Assembly: GCF_001644665.1 (NCBI RefSeq)
Contig: NZ_CP011393.1
Coordinates: 1,448,001 to 1,512,000, forward strand
Direction of reading: 5' to 3'
Source of the DNA: Fervidobacterium pennivorans
GTDB lineage: Bacteria > Thermotogota > Thermotogae > Thermotogales > Fervidobacteriaceae
DNA length: 64,000 nt
The translations under genes and the position numbers were made by a program. Below, in pieces: positions 1 to 8,903 of the stretch; the first letter of the stretch is position 1; the number at the start of each line of letters is the position of its first letter. Below the pieces are notes generated by a model that ran no database searches, was not told where the DNA came from, and saw only the letters and a list, made by a program, of their open reading frames with translations.

Positions 1-591
1 TATATTTATGCTTTCCGTTATCTTTTTTGCCACGCTCTCAACAACGAGCTCAAGAACGATTGCAAAACATCCAGCTTCTTCCAAAGCTTTTGCATCTCTC
101 AAGAGCTTTTCTTTGCTTTCGTTTGTCTTACCTTGTACTCTGTGACCACCGAGTAGATTAACCGACTGGGGAGTAAAACCAAGATGTCCCATGACTGGTA
201 TTCCAGCACGGATAATTTGTCTTATTGTGTCTGCGTATTCTTCTCCACCCTCGAGTTTTATTGCGTTTGCACCGGCTTTAAGCATGAGTCCTGCATTTTC
301 AACAGCTTTTTCGATGCTAACCTCATAGGATAAAAATGGCATATCCCCAACGATAAATGCTTCAGGAGCACCTCTTCGAACAGCCTTGATGTGCATTAGC
401 ATTTCTTCCATACTCACAGGTATTGTGGAATCGTAACCAAGCACAACGTTTCCCAGGGAATCACCAACTAAGATGATATCAACACCAGCTTCTGATGCTA
501 TCTTTGCAGTTGGGTAGTCGTAAGCTGTTACCATAACAATAGGTTCTTTGCCCTTCATATCTATAATCTTCCTCGTGTTAACTGCTCCCAT
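1..591 (-). CDS. panB: 3-methyl-2-oxobutanoate hydroxymethyltransferase, 3' end outside window
   Basis: PanB transfers a hydroxymethyl group from methylene-tetrahydrofolate to 2-oxoisovalerate, giving ketopantoate, the first committed step of pantothenate and CoA synthesis in the cytoplasm. The visible 197 residues begin MGAVNTRKIIDMKG and contain the family signatures MVTAYDYPTAKIA, VGDSLGNVVLGYDSTIPV, KLEGG and PVMGHLGFTPQS. The start at 591 is preceded by the ribosome binding site GGGGTGATGG at 6-8 bases. The family is usually about 265-280 residues, so the C-terminal quarter lies beyond base 1. It is transcribed divergently from the oligoendopeptidase gene, from a shared palindromic promoter region. 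Confidence 0.93.
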   Translation of the reverse strand, partial: MGAVNTRKIIDMKGKEPIVMVTAYDYPTAKIASEAGVDIILVGDSLGNVVLGYDSTIPVSMEEMLMHIKAVRRGAPEAFIVGDMPFLSYEVSIEKAVENAGLMLKAGANAIKLEGGEEYADTIRQIIRAGIPVMGHLGFTPQSVNLLGGHRVQGKTNESKEKLLRDAKALEEAGCFAIVLELVVESVAKKITESINI

Positions 592-637
592 TTTCCATCA
601 CCCCTTGCATTTTGGAAAAACAACTTCAGATAACAAA

Positions 638-661
638 ATTATACCACCTTTGTGGTATAAT
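638..661. promoter_or_regulatory. overlapping divergent promoters in a perfect inverted repeat
   Basis: A 10-bp perfect inverted repeat (638-647 and 652-661, 4-bp loop) reads GTGGTATAAT on both strands. Each arm holds an extended -10 element (TGGTATAAT), one facing panB and the other facing pepF. The arms are too close for two polymerases to bind at once, so the two genes probably compete for this site. Neither side has a clear -35 box. The palindrome could also bind a regulator. Confidence 0.6.
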
Positions 662-719
662 GACTACACATGGAAGATGTGTAGGAAAATTGAGAATAGA
701 CTAAAGGGGGTTAAAAAAG

Positions 720-2477
720 ATGAGATGGGTTTTGACAAATATCTATTCTTCATTTGAATCAGAAGATTTCAAGTCTGATTTAGTAAAGTTTGAAAAGGAG
801 CTTTCAGAATTTCTAACGTGGATGGATGAGGAACTTCAATCAACAGAAAGAGTTGAGGAAAAGTTAGAGTACGTTATCAACAAACTTAACGAACTTTCCT
901 TGCTTGGAGGGAAGTTGTACAGTTTCGCCAGCTTGACACTAAGTGCGGATGCGAACAACGAAACAGCAGCAAAGTATCTTGACATTATAAGAAGTAAATT
1001 TGTAGACCTTTCAATCGCAAGGACAAAGTTTAGGAAGTTTTTGAAGCAGGTAGAAATTGAAAACCTCGAAAATACCTCTTCAGAGGTTATTAAATCGCAC
1101 ATGTTTGTGATTAAAGAACAAAAAATGTTGTCAAAATACATGCTTTCTGAAAATGAAGAGAGAATCATCAATATGATGAGACTAACAGGTGGAAACGCAT
1201 GGAATAACTTATATGAAAAAACAACATCAAATCTAACCTGCGAAATGGAAATGAACGGCGAAAAGAAAAAATTGCCTTTAATGAAAGTTAGAAATTTGGC
1301 GTACGATAAATCTCCAGATGTTAGAAAGAAGGCGTATGAATCAGAACTCAGGGCATGCGAAAGTGTTGCTGATGTTGTGGCACAGTGTCTAAACAGTATA
1401 AAGGGTGAGTTTTTGACTGAGGTGAAACTCAGGGGATATTCATCACCTCTGGAACCTATGCTTTTTGAGAATAGAATAACTGAGCAGACATTCAGCGCTA
1501 TGATGGATGCTGTTAGAGAAAGTATGCCAAAACTGAGAGAATACCTAAAAAAGAAGGCAAAAATGCTTGGATACGATAAAGGTTTACCTTGGTATGACTT
1601 ATTCGCACCACTTGGTGGATACGAACGAAAATGGAGTTATGAAGAAGCTAGAAGATTCATAGTGGATAATCTCTCAACATTTTCAAAAGAGCTTGGAGAC
1701 TTCATAGATGATGCTTTTGAAAAAAGCTGGATTGATGCAGAGACAAGACCAGGAAAACGTGGAGGAGCGTTTTGTGCATCAATAAAAGCACTTAAAGAAT
1801 CAAGGATACTCATGAGTTTTGACGGAACTTTGGATAATGTTCTTACACTTGCCCACGAGCTTGGGCATGCTTTCCATAACTATTGTCTGAAAGATGAAAC
1901 ACCTTTGAACAGTACTACCCCCGCTACTTTGGCTGAGACGGCATCGATTTTCAATGAGACGTTGCTTCTGAACATGATAAAGAAAGATGCGAAAAGTAGT
2001 GAAGAAAAGCTTGCACTTTTGGATAAAGAACTATCCGATGCAGTCCAGATAATAATAGACATATACAGCCGGTTCTTGTTCGAAAAGACAGTCTTTGAAA
2101 AACGCATATCAGGTCCTCTTAGTGTAAAAGAGCTTAAAGAGATTATGATAACTGCTCAAAAACAATCCTACGGTGATGGACTAAACGAAGAGATTCTTCA
2201 TCCGTTCATGTGGCTTGTAAAACCGCACTATTATTCTCCAACATTCCACTTCTACAATTTTCCATACACGTTTGGTATGCTCTTTGCATTGGGTGTTTAT
2301 GCCAAACGCGATGAACCAGGTTTCTTTGAAACTTACAAAAAGCTCCTTGCTTCCACAGGTAAGGGCACGGCAGAAGAAGTTGCAGCCAGCGTAGGGATAG
2401 ATATAACCAGAAAAGAATTTTGGCAGTCTTCTCTGAAAGTGATAGAAGAGGCTATAGAAGAGTTCTTAAAGATTTAG
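720..2477 (+). CDS. pepF: oligoendopeptidase F family M3 metallopeptidase
   Basis: A cytoplasmic zinc metallopeptidase that cuts short peptides, expected to work in peptide turnover. The zinc motif HELGH lies at residues 379-383 in LAHELGHAFHNY, and a conserved glutamate follows in the ETASIFNE stretch, the usual third zinc ligand of M3 enzymes. The length of 585 residues is normal for the PepF group. The start at 720 follows the ribosome binding site AAAGGGGG. There is no signal peptide. The gene stands alone; an IS-derived element begins 18 bases after its stop, and no terminator hairpin is visible between them. The subgroup (PepF or a neighbouring M3B clade) cannot be fixed from sequence reading alone. 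Confidence 0.92.
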   Translation: MRWVLTNIYSSFESEDFKSDLVKFEKELSEFLTWMDEELQSTERVEEKLEYVINKLNELSLLGGKLYSFASLTLSADANNETAAKYLDIIRSKFVDLSIARTKFRKFLKQVEIENLENTSSEVIKSHMFVIKEQKMLSKYMLSENEERIINMMRLTGGNAWNNLYEKTTSNLTCEMEMNGEKKKLPLMKVRNLAYDKSPDVRKKAYESELRACESVADVVAQCLNSIKGEFLTEVKLRGYSSPLEPMLFENRITEQTFSAMMDAVRESMPKLREYLKKKAKMLGYDKGLPWYDLFAPLGGYERKWSYEEARRFIVDNLSTFSKELGDFIDDAFEKSWIDAETRPGKRGGAFCASIKALKESRILMSFDGTLDNVLTLAHELGHAFHNYCLKDETPLNSTTPATLAETASIFNETLLLNMIKKDAKSSEEKLALLDKELSDAVQIIIDIYSRFLFEKTVFEKRISGPLSVKELKEIMITAQKQSYGDGLNEEILHPFMWLVKPHYYSPTFHFYNFPYTFGMLFALGVYAKRDEPGFFETYKKLLASTGKGTAEEVAASVGIDITRKEFWQSSLKVIEEAIEEFLKI

Positions 2478-2494
2478 TTTGGGACTATTTTAAG

Positions 2495-2882
2495 GATAGT
2501 GTTAACTTGTAGTGATGAAAGAGTGTAAGTGTGAAAGAATGAGATTGATATTACCATTGTGCGTTTTCCAAAGATTCTTCACTACACAAAAGCCTTAGAC
2601 CTACCACAAGAAGTGCATTTGGGATAATGGAAAGAGAAGTTTTTGCGTTTGTGAGAATGGGAAAGTTTGAAAAAATGATGGCAGAGTTTGCAAAGGAATT
2701 GTTGGTTACCGTATTTGTCATGACCGTTTTTGTATAAGCTGGTGGAACCGCATTTTGGACAAGAGAGCGTTGAGTTGTTCATATCGGGGAACCTGCTTTG
2801 TCAAGAGATGGTTGGGGGGTGTCCCCTCTTTAAAGGATAATGCGGTTTTTGGAAAGTTTCAATACTTTTAGTTAACATTATC
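2495..2882 (-). mobile_element. 388-bp internally deleted IS (MITE-like) with 8-bp target duplication
   Basis: Both ends match the complete IS at 15823-16880: the left end begins GATAGTGTTAACT and the right end finishes AGTTAACATTATC, near-perfect inverted repeats with one mismatch. About 670 bp of the transposase is missing; the junction lies near 2594-2597. The element is flanked by perfect direct repeats ATTTTAAG at 2487-2494 and 2883-2890. It fills the 429-base gap between pepF and galM. It cannot make transposase, but its ends look intact, so it could be moved in trans by the full copy. Confidence 0.9.
2582..2782 (-). pseudogene. transposase remnant (N-terminal zinc ribbon only)
   Basis: A 66-residue reading frame that matches the first part of the 316-residue transposase at 15830-16780. 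It keeps the two-cysteine-pair zinc ribbon (CPKCGSTSLYKNG, then FLCKLC) and part of a second (YPKCTSCG) and then stops. All catalytic residues are lost to the internal deletion. The ribosome binding site is also weaker than in the full copy (GCAGGT instead of GGAGGT). If expressed, it would be a DNA-binding fragment, but expression is doubtful. Confidence 0.8.
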
Positions 2883-2906
2883 ATTTTAAGTGGTGGGGTG
2901 GTTTAT

Positions 2907-3992
2907 TTGAACAACACAAGTGTTTACGGCTCAGTTGAACAAAGCCTGTTCGGACATACGCAAGAGGGTATACCTGTTCACGAATACACACTAATTAATA
3001 AACACGGTTTAATGATGAAAGTCCTTTCGTTGGGTGGCATTGTTCGTGAGTTATGGGTACCGGATAAAAACGGAAGGTTTGTTGACGTTGTACTTGGGTT
3101 CAACAGTGTTGAGGAATACGAACGCAATCCGGGATACCTCGGGGCTATTATTGGTCGGTTTGCAAACCGAATTGATAATGGAAGATTCCAAATTGATGGG
3201 GTTACCTATCAACTGGCATTAAACGACGGTGGTGGGAAAAGACCCAACGCGTTGCATGGAGGTGTGAAGGGTTTTGACAAGAGGGTTTGGAAAACCTTTG
3301 CTGAAGTAACTCCGGAAGGTCCGAAGGTTATCTTGAAACTCCGCGGTCACGATGGAGAAGAAGGTTATCCTGGAAATCTGGACGTAACAGTTATTTACAC
3401 TTTAACTAACGAGAACGAATGGAAAATAGAGTATTTTGCAACGGCTGACAAACCTACGATCGTAAATTTAACGCAGCATACATACTTCAACCTAAATGGT
3501 GGTGGTAAAATCTACAATCATTGCGTTCTAATAAGAGCAGAAAAATATACCCCAGTTAATGAGAATTTAATTCCAACAGGAGAAATTGCACCAGTTGAAG
3601 GCACATCCTACGATTTGCGAAAGCAAATAAGTATAAAAGAAGCTATCGCTCGGCTAAGGAATGAATATCCAAACCTGAAAGGATTTGACATTAACTATGT
3701 GCTTTCGGAAAACCACGAAAACATTGAAAGATTTGCAGGAAGCGTATATAGTGAAATGACCGGAATAAGAATGGAGGTCTACACAACTCAGCCTGGGTTG
3801 CAGTTTTACACGGGAAATTACTTACAGGGGTTCCAAGGAAAATATTGTCAAATCTACGATGAGCATACGGGTTTCTGTCTTGAGACTCAGCATTTTCCGA
3901 ATTCACCAAATCATGAGAACTTTCCAAAAACAGTGTTAAGACCAGGGGATATATACCACTACGTAACACGTTTCAAGTTCTTGATAGGCTAA
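2907..3992 (+). CDS. galM: aldose 1-epimerase (mutarotase)
   Basis: GalM interconverts alpha and beta anomers of galactose and glucose in the cytoplasm, feeding the Leloir pathway. Family features are GAIIGRFANRIDNGRF, the NALHGG motif with its binding histidine, LTQHTYFNLNGGG with the catalytic histidine pair, and a C-terminal LETQHFPNSPNH with the usual acidic catalytic residue just before it. I chose the TTG at 2907 because the purine-rich GGTGGGGTGG sits at the right distance; a GTG at 2898 is in frame but lies inside that binding site. The product is about 361 residues, normal for the family. The IS-derived element ends only 24 bases before the start codon, so any original promoter has been displaced. 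Confidence 0.92.
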   Translation: MNNTSVYGSVEQSLFGHTQEGIPVHEYTLINKHGLMMKVLSLGGIVRELWVPDKNGRFVDVVLGFNSVEEYERNPGYLGAIIGRFANRIDNGRFQIDGVTYQLALNDGGGKRPNALHGGVKGFDKRVWKTFAEVTPEGPKVILKLRGHDGEEGYPGNLDVTVIYTLTNENEWKIEYFATADKPTIVNLTQHTYFNLNGGGKIYNHCVLIRAEKYTPVNENLIPTGEIAPVEGTSYDLRKQISIKEAIARLRNEYPNLKGFDINYVLSENHENIERFAGSVYSEMTGIRMEVYTTQPGLQFYTGNYLQGFQGKYCQIYDEHTGFCLETQHFPNSPNHENFPKTVLRPGDIYHYVTRFKFLIG

Positions 3993-4012
3993 CCCTAAGG
4001 AAAATTGTAAAC

Positions 4013-4045
4013 AAAAGCCCCCGATTAATTATTCCGGGGGCTTTT
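4013..4045. terminator. bidirectional intrinsic terminator between galM and tldE
   Basis: Inverted repeat AAAAGCCCCCG (4013-4023) and CGGGGGCTTTT (4035-4045), with an 11-base AT-rich loop. It has A and T runs on both sides and sits between two convergent genes. Confidence 0.9.
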
Positions 4046-4065
4046 GCAATTTTCTAGTTAGGGAC

Positions 4066-5373
4066 TTACGCATTTCCTGCTATATCAAGGTTACTTATTA
4101 AAACTGAAGGTGTTATTATTCCCATAAACGCGCGTATATCATTTCCAATATCTTCAATATTAACAAGCATTTCTAAAAAGTTTCCAGAGATTGTTATCTG
4201 CTCAACCCCATGCGTGATTCGACCACCTTCAACTCTGAATGCCTTAGCACCAAGTGAGAAGTTACCGGATATTGGATTAGCTCCCGAGTGCATGCCTTCA
4301 ACCTCAATGATTACAAGTCCATCGTCCAAGGATTTGAGTAATTCGTCAAACGACCTCTTACCGGGCTCAACATAGAGGTTGATTGGTTGAATACCTGTTC
4401 CCATAGCATTTCCGGTTGGTTCAACACCTTCTTTTTTCGCGGTTTTTAGATTATGCAGGAACGTTTTGAAGACACCATTTTCGATGATTGTTTTCTCTTT
4501 CGTCGGAACGCCTTGTGTATCAAAAGGCGCACAGCTTATGCTCAATGGATGATACGGCAAATCCTTGACTGTTAGAATGTCACTACCTATCTTTTCTCCA
4601 ATCTTTCCTTTCAAAGGTGATAAGTTCTTCTGTGCGTTCTCAGCACTAATCATAGAAATGAGCATTCCTAAGATATCGGAAAAGACATCGTTTCTAAGAA
4701 TAACTCGGTATTTTCCGCTTTTGACAGATTTTGAGCCAACAAGTGCAAGTGCCTCATCGCGGGCTTTTGAACCAACGTGGATAGGATTGAGTGCTTCTGG
4801 TTTTCTTCCAATAGCAAATTCTACTGCGGATCTTGGTGACACATCTTTTGCAACCGCCATTGCGTACATGAAGCCTCCGCCGTTTGTGTAGGATAAGTCA
4901 AGTCCAAGTGTATTAGCTAATCGCATTTCGTTCATCTGTTGTCCGTAGACTGCCATATCGTTTATTATATCCAAGCTTTTCCTAATTTCTTCGTGAGCTT
5001 TTTCAACGTAAGATAACCTTTCTTTCACAGAAAGTTTTTCAAAACTACCATCGTATGGCTCAATCTTTGGATATTCACCTTTACCATCGTAAAAATACTC
5101 TACATCTTCACTATCGATTATTGCAATGTTGCTCAGTGCGTCTTCAAAAACTTTCTCTGGATCATCGAAAGTTTCTGTATACGACATCCCCAGCTTTCCA
5201 TCTTTCAAAAGCTGTAATGTAATTTTGAACTTACCAGCGTCTGTGTATTGGTCCATCGTGCCATTTTGATACCTAACCTGGAAGTTTTTGTTTTGAGAGA
5301 AACTTAACTGTGCTTCCACACCATGTACTTTTGCAAGCGCAAATATTTTATCTTTGAATTGTTCGAATGTCAT
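4066..5373 (-). CDS. tldE: TldE/PmbA-like metalloprotease subunit
   Basis: The second partner of the TldD/TldE heterodimer, a peptidase that degrades unfolded peptides and in some bacteria matures modified peptides. At 435 residues it matches the family. It has the ISCAPFDTQGVPTKEKTIIENGVFKTFLHNLKTAKK region typical of the C-terminal domain (read in pieces). It lacks the HExxxH zinc site, as expected for the E subunit. The start at 5373 follows GGGGGG and overlaps the tldD stop codon by four bases, so the two are translationally coupled. The gene name is assigned from its pairing with tldD. Confidence 0.9.
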   Translation of the reverse strand: MTFEQFKDKIFALAKVHGVEAQLSFSQNKNFQVRYQNGTMDQYTDAGKFKITLQLLKDGKLGMSYTETFDDPEKVFEDALSNIAIIDSEDVEYFYDGKGEYPKIEPYDGSFEKLSVKERLSYVEKAHEEIRKSLDIINDMAVYGQQMNEMRLANTLGLDLSYTNGGGFMYAMAVAKDVSPRSAVEFAIGRKPEALNPIHVGSKARDEALALVGSKSVKSGKYRVILRNDVFSDILGMLISMISAENAQKNLSPLKGKIGEKIGSDILTVKDLPYHPLSISCAPFDTQGVPTKEKTIIENGVFKTFLHNLKTAKKEGVEPTGNAMGTGIQPINLYVEPGKRSFDELLKSLDDGLVIIEVEGMHSGANPISGNFSLGAKAFRVEGGRITHGVEQITISGNFLEMLVNIEDIGNDIRAFMGIITPSVLISNLDIAGNA

Positions 5374-6767
5374 GCATTTCGCCCCCCAACGATGATTTCC
5401 CTAACCTTTATCGTCGGTTGCCCAACGTCTGCTGGTATTGAACCACTGTAAGAACCGCACATACCTTGACCTCTTGCAACATCGTTTCCAACCATCTCTA
5501 TTTTCTGGATGATTTCGTATCCTTTTCCTATCAATGTGGCACCCTTTACTGGTTTTGTTATCTTTCCGTTCTCTATTAAGTATCCTTCGTTTACAGCGAA
5601 ATTGAATTCTCCCGTTGCCGGATTCACAGAACCTCCGCCCATCGTCTTTGCATACAGACCATATTCCACGGAGGCGATGATTTCTTCTGGATGATAATCA
5701 CCAGGAAGGATGAATGTATTGCTCATTCTGGATGTTGGTGCAAATGTGTAGTCTTGGCGTCTTCCACTTCCCGTTGAAGGCATTCCCATTCTCCTTGAGC
5801 CGAGTTTGTCTATCATGTAGCCTTTGAGGACTCCGTTTTCAATTAGCACAATTCTTTGAGTGGGTGTTCCTTCATCGTCAACGTTAGCGCTCCCCCATGC
5901 GTTCGGAATTGTTGCATCGTCAACAGCACTGACACATTTCGCTGCCACTTGTTGACCAAGTTTTCCAGCGAAAACAGACATTCCACGAGCAACGGAAGAT
6001 GCTTCTAACGCGTGTCCAACAGCTTCATGGAAGATAACTCCGCCAAATTCGTTCGAGATTACAACGGTCATCTTTCCGGCCGGTGCTGGTTGAGCGTCAA
6101 CCATCCTTACCGCGATTCTTGCTGCTCTCACACCGGCTTGTTCGACATCAATTCTTTCCAAAAATTCTGGTCCCATACCAGCGCCTGGTCCATAAAATCC
6201 GGATTCCATCTGCCCGTCTTTTACGGCAACTGCATTAATCATCAACCTTGTGCGTACTCTGTTGTCTGTCACAAATACGCCTTCTGTGTTGGCAATTAAC
6301 ACATTCTGATCGTAATCCCAGTATCTTACAACAACCTGTGCTATCGTCGGTGAATATTTTTTAGCTGCTTCGTAAGCTCTCTTCATATAACCAACTTTTG
6401 TCTCTTTTCTTACCTGTTCTGGTTTCCACAAAACAAAATGTTTATTTTCTAATTCCTTCTTCCTCAAATCTATAGAGAAATCCTTGAGTTTGACCTCACC
6501 AAGAGCTTCTCCTACTCTCTTAGCAACAGCGAGGATGTTATCTTTCGATAGGTCGTTTGTGTATGCGTATATTGCCTTGTCCCCAAGGAAACCCCTTATA
6601 CCAATACCGAACATTCTACCCGTTTGTGCAAGCTCTACTTTACCATTTTTTAGTTCGATGTTCGTAGAATACCTATCTTCGACAAAGACCTCTGCAAAGT
6701 CTCCACCGTATCTCATAACCGTTGCCAAAATCTCTTCAACAAACGGTTTGTCAAATTTGTCCAACAC
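5370..6767 (-). CDS. tldD: TldD family zinc metalloprotease
   Basis: Catalytic subunit of the TldD/TldE peptidase. The zinc motif HEAVGH lies at residues 247-252 in VIFHEAVGHALEAS, followed by the expected C-terminal glycine-rich region (MCGSYSGSIPADVGQPTIKV) near the end. The length of 465 residues is typical. The start is a GTG at 6767 behind AAGGGGTGAG. It is first in a two-gene operon with tldE (four-base overlap) and has a consensus promoter about 85 bases upstream. Confidence 0.93.
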   Translation of the reverse strand: MLDKFDKPFVEEILATVMRYGGDFAEVFVEDRYSTNIELKNGKVELAQTGRMFGIGIRGFLGDKAIYAYTNDLSKDNILAVAKRVGEALGEVKLKDFSIDLRKKELENKHFVLWKPEQVRKETKVGYMKRAYEAAKKYSPTIAQVVVRYWDYDQNVLIANTEGVFVTDNRVRTRLMINAVAVKDGQMESGFYGPGAGMGPEFLERIDVEQAGVRAARIAVRMVDAQPAPAGKMTVVISNEFGGVIFHEAVGHALEASSVARGMSVFAGKLGQQVAAKCVSAVDDATIPNAWGSANVDDEGTPTQRIVLIENGVLKGYMIDKLGSRRMGMPSTGSGRRQDYTFAPTSRMSNTFILPGDYHPEEIIASVEYGLYAKTMGGGSVNPATGEFNFAVNEGYLIENGKITKPVKGATLIGKGYEIIQKIEMVGNDVARGQGMCGSYSGSIPADVGQPTIKVREIIVGGRNA

Positions 6768-6851
6768 AGTCTCACCCCTTTTCTCACAGTTACTAGCAAC
6801 ATCACTACCACTTAGTCACATAGTTCGCTTTTCGAACTAATGGTTTAAATA

Positions 6852-6881
6852 ATTATACCATATTCAAGCAAAGTTTGTCAA
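6852..6881 (-). promoter_or_regulatory. sigma-A promoter of tldDE
   Basis: On the minus strand TTGACA (6876-6881), an 18-base spacer and TATAAT (6852-6857), with TGG just ahead of the -10. Both hexamers are perfect consensus. It lies between the mutL stop and the tldD start and faces tldD. Confidence 0.85.
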
Positions 6882-6897
6882 AATTTGTCAGAAAATG

Positions 6898-8751
6898 TTA
6901 TCTTCTTTCAAAATAGCTATCCAATTGGTCAAACGTGATTTTCAACATTATTGGTCTTCCATGAGGGCAGGTAAGTAGATTTCTTCGTTTTATCTCATCC
7001 AGCAACATTTTTGCTTCATCTACGCTGAGTTTATCACCGGTTTTTACGGCTGTTTTGCATGCTTTTGATGCAAGACCGTGTAAGATGCTCTTTGGTTTGT
7101 TGAAAGGAATGCGGTATTCTTCGAGCATCTCAATTAACGTTTCCTGAGCCTGCGTTATTTTTAAAAGCGAAGGGATTGATTTCAGGACAACCTTTACGCT
7201 GTTCTCAGATTTCTCCGTTTCTAAACTGAAACCGAGTTTTTTTAATTCATTTTCTAAACTTTCCAAAACACCTGCCAAGCTCTTTCCAATAGAGAATTCC
7301 ACAGGTATCAATAGATTTACTACTTGGAATTGGCGTTCCTTTAGTTGTTCGTAGATAACTCTTTCGTGTGCTGCGTGGAAGTCAACAATGATGATTCCAT
7401 CACTATCTTCGAAAAGGATGTATCTGTTCTTTATTATCGTAAACTCGCCTATTTTTTCTAAATTTGTGAGGCTCACAACGTGTGGAAAGAGAGCAGATGG
7501 TTGTTTTGAAGTTGTGAAATCAAAAGGTTTCTGATAATTTTGGATATTTCGATAATTCCGGTCGTATACGGTAACACCTTCGAATGTATAGCTAGGCTCT
7601 CTAAGCTTGGGAGTGTCTGACTGCTCAACAGCTCGTTCAACATCTCTAAAAACAGTTTCATTGCCGTTGATATGGAGCGTTTTTGATTCATCTTGGTTAT
7701 CGCTTGTCGAAGCAATTTGTTTTGCCACATGACTTTCAATTTTTTCGACGAACATTTGGAATCCTTCGAATTTTCTCAGTGTATCTCTTACACATCTGGC
7801 TATAGCATCGTATATCATGCGAGGTTCGGAGAATTTTACTTGTAACTTTTGTGGGTGGATATTCACATCTACTTCCCTTGGAGGAACTTCGATGAAAATC
7901 ACAGCGTATGGGTGTGTACCCTCGGTGAGAGCTTCACCGTACCCACGTTCAAGAGCAAGGTGGAGAAGGTTATCTAAAACGAACCGCCCGTTCACAAAAA
8001 ATAACTGACCAGAACGGTTTTTTCTAAAAAATTGAGGTGAAGAGATTATGCCAGAGATTTTGATTATTTCGTCTGTGCAACTATCGATTTCTTCAAACGA
8101 TTTCACTTCAGGAAAAACTAATTTGAATCTTTCCGACAGATTAGAAGAAGGTGCATTGTAGACAACTTCTTCATCGATTTTGAAGAGGAATTTTATTTTC
8201 GGTTTTGTGAGCAAAAACCTTTCAATTACTTCAGTCACCATTCTTCTTTCGATTTTTTCCGAAGAAAGAAACTTCCTTCTGGCAGGAATGTTGAAGAATA
8301 AATCGAACACTTCAACAGTTGTTCCTCTTTCTCTATAGATTTCACTGACCTTTATAACCTTTCCTCCAACCATCTCAAGTTTGTTGGATTCATTACCGTT
8401 GGATGTAGTTATCACCAAGCGTGATACTTCTCCGATGGAAGCAAGTGCTTCCCCTCTAAAGCCATAGCTTGTGATGTTGTAGATATCTTCTATGGATGCA
8501 ATTTTGCTTGTAGTGTACCTTTGAACGGCAAGTAAGAGGTCTTCTTTGGACATCCCAAAGCCGTTATCGGAGACTTTAATATAGCTTTTCCCACCATCTT
8601 TTATCTGGACCTCAATACTGTTAGCATCAGCATCTATAGAGTTTTCCACAAGCTCTTTAACAACCGATGCAGGGTTCACAACCACTTCACCAGCAGCGAT
8701 TTTTGAGACAACTTCGTCGGGTAGTTTGATTATTCTTTGCCCTCTGTTCAT
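6898..8751 (-). CDS. mutL: DNA mismatch repair protein MutL
   Basis: MutL couples mismatch recognition by MutS to strand incision. The N-terminal GHKL ATPase is clear: ELVENSIDADA, DNGFGMS and GFRGEALASI. The C-terminal domain carries the endonuclease signature DFHAAHER and a later CPHGRP motif, so this is a nicking-type MutL as in bacteria without MutH. I chose the ATG at 8751 (MNRGQRIIKLPDE) because AAGGGG lies upstream; a longer in-frame extension to 8853 runs through the promoter and has no binding site. The protein is 617 residues. mutS is not in the window. Confidence 0.95.
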   Translation of the reverse strand: MNRGQRIIKLPDEVVSKIAAGEVVVNPASVVKELVENSIDADANSIEVQIKDGGKSYIKVSDNGFGMSKEDLLLAVQRYTTSKIASIEDIYNITSYGFRGEALASIGEVSRLVITTSNGNESNKLEMVGGKVIKVSEIYRERGTTVEVFDLFFNIPARRKFLSSEKIERRMVTEVIERFLLTKPKIKFLFKIDEEVVYNAPSSNLSERFKLVFPEVKSFEEIDSCTDEIIKISGIISSPQFFRKNRSGQLFFVNGRFVLDNLLHLALERGYGEALTEGTHPYAVIFIEVPPREVDVNIHPQKLQVKFSEPRMIYDAIARCVRDTLRKFEGFQMFVEKIESHVAKQIASTSDNQDESKTLHINGNETVFRDVERAVEQSDTPKLREPSYTFEGVTVYDRNYRNIQNYQKPFDFTTSKQPSALFPHVVSLTNLEKIGEFTIIKNRYILFEDSDGIIIVDFHAAHERVIYEQLKERQFQVVNLLIPVEFSIGKSLAGVLESLENELKKLGFSLETEKSENSVKVVLKSIPSLLKITQAQETLIEMLEEYRIPFNKPKSILHGLASKACKTAVKTGDKLSVDEAKMLLDEIKRRNLLTCPHGRPIMLKITFDQLDSYFERR

Positions 8752-8787
8752 ACTTGAGTACCCCTTTCTTGGCATTATCTCAAAGCA

Positions 8788-8796
8788 ATTATACCA
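8788..8796 (-). promoter_or_regulatory. extended -10 promoter of mutL
   Basis: TGGTATAAT on the minus strand, 37 bases upstream of the mutL start and just downstream of a terminator hairpin. No good -35 box is seen at 16-18 bases, so activity would rest on the extended -10. Confidence 0.65.
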
Positions 8797-8812
8797 CCTT
8801 ATATTGTAAATT

Positions 8813-8844
8813 AAAAAAGCCTGCCGGCGCTCATTTCGGCAGGC
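8813..8844 (-). terminator. intrinsic terminator of the unknown gene pair at 8.9-12.6 kb
   Basis: On the minus strand GCCTGCCG (8837-8844) pairs with CGGCAGGC (8819-8826) and is followed by six T residues. It separates the upstream two-gene unit from the mutL promoter. Confidence 0.9.
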
Positions 8845-8903
8845 TGTACACATATTTGAACAGAAACGGGACTTCTATATTCCTTGGTCGTAAATTCTAA
8901 TCT

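Noticed and set aside
6898-8853. A 651-residue MutL
   Set aside because: The 34 extra residues overlap the promoter and terminator hairpin upstream and have no binding site; MNRGQRIIKLPDE is the normal MutL start.
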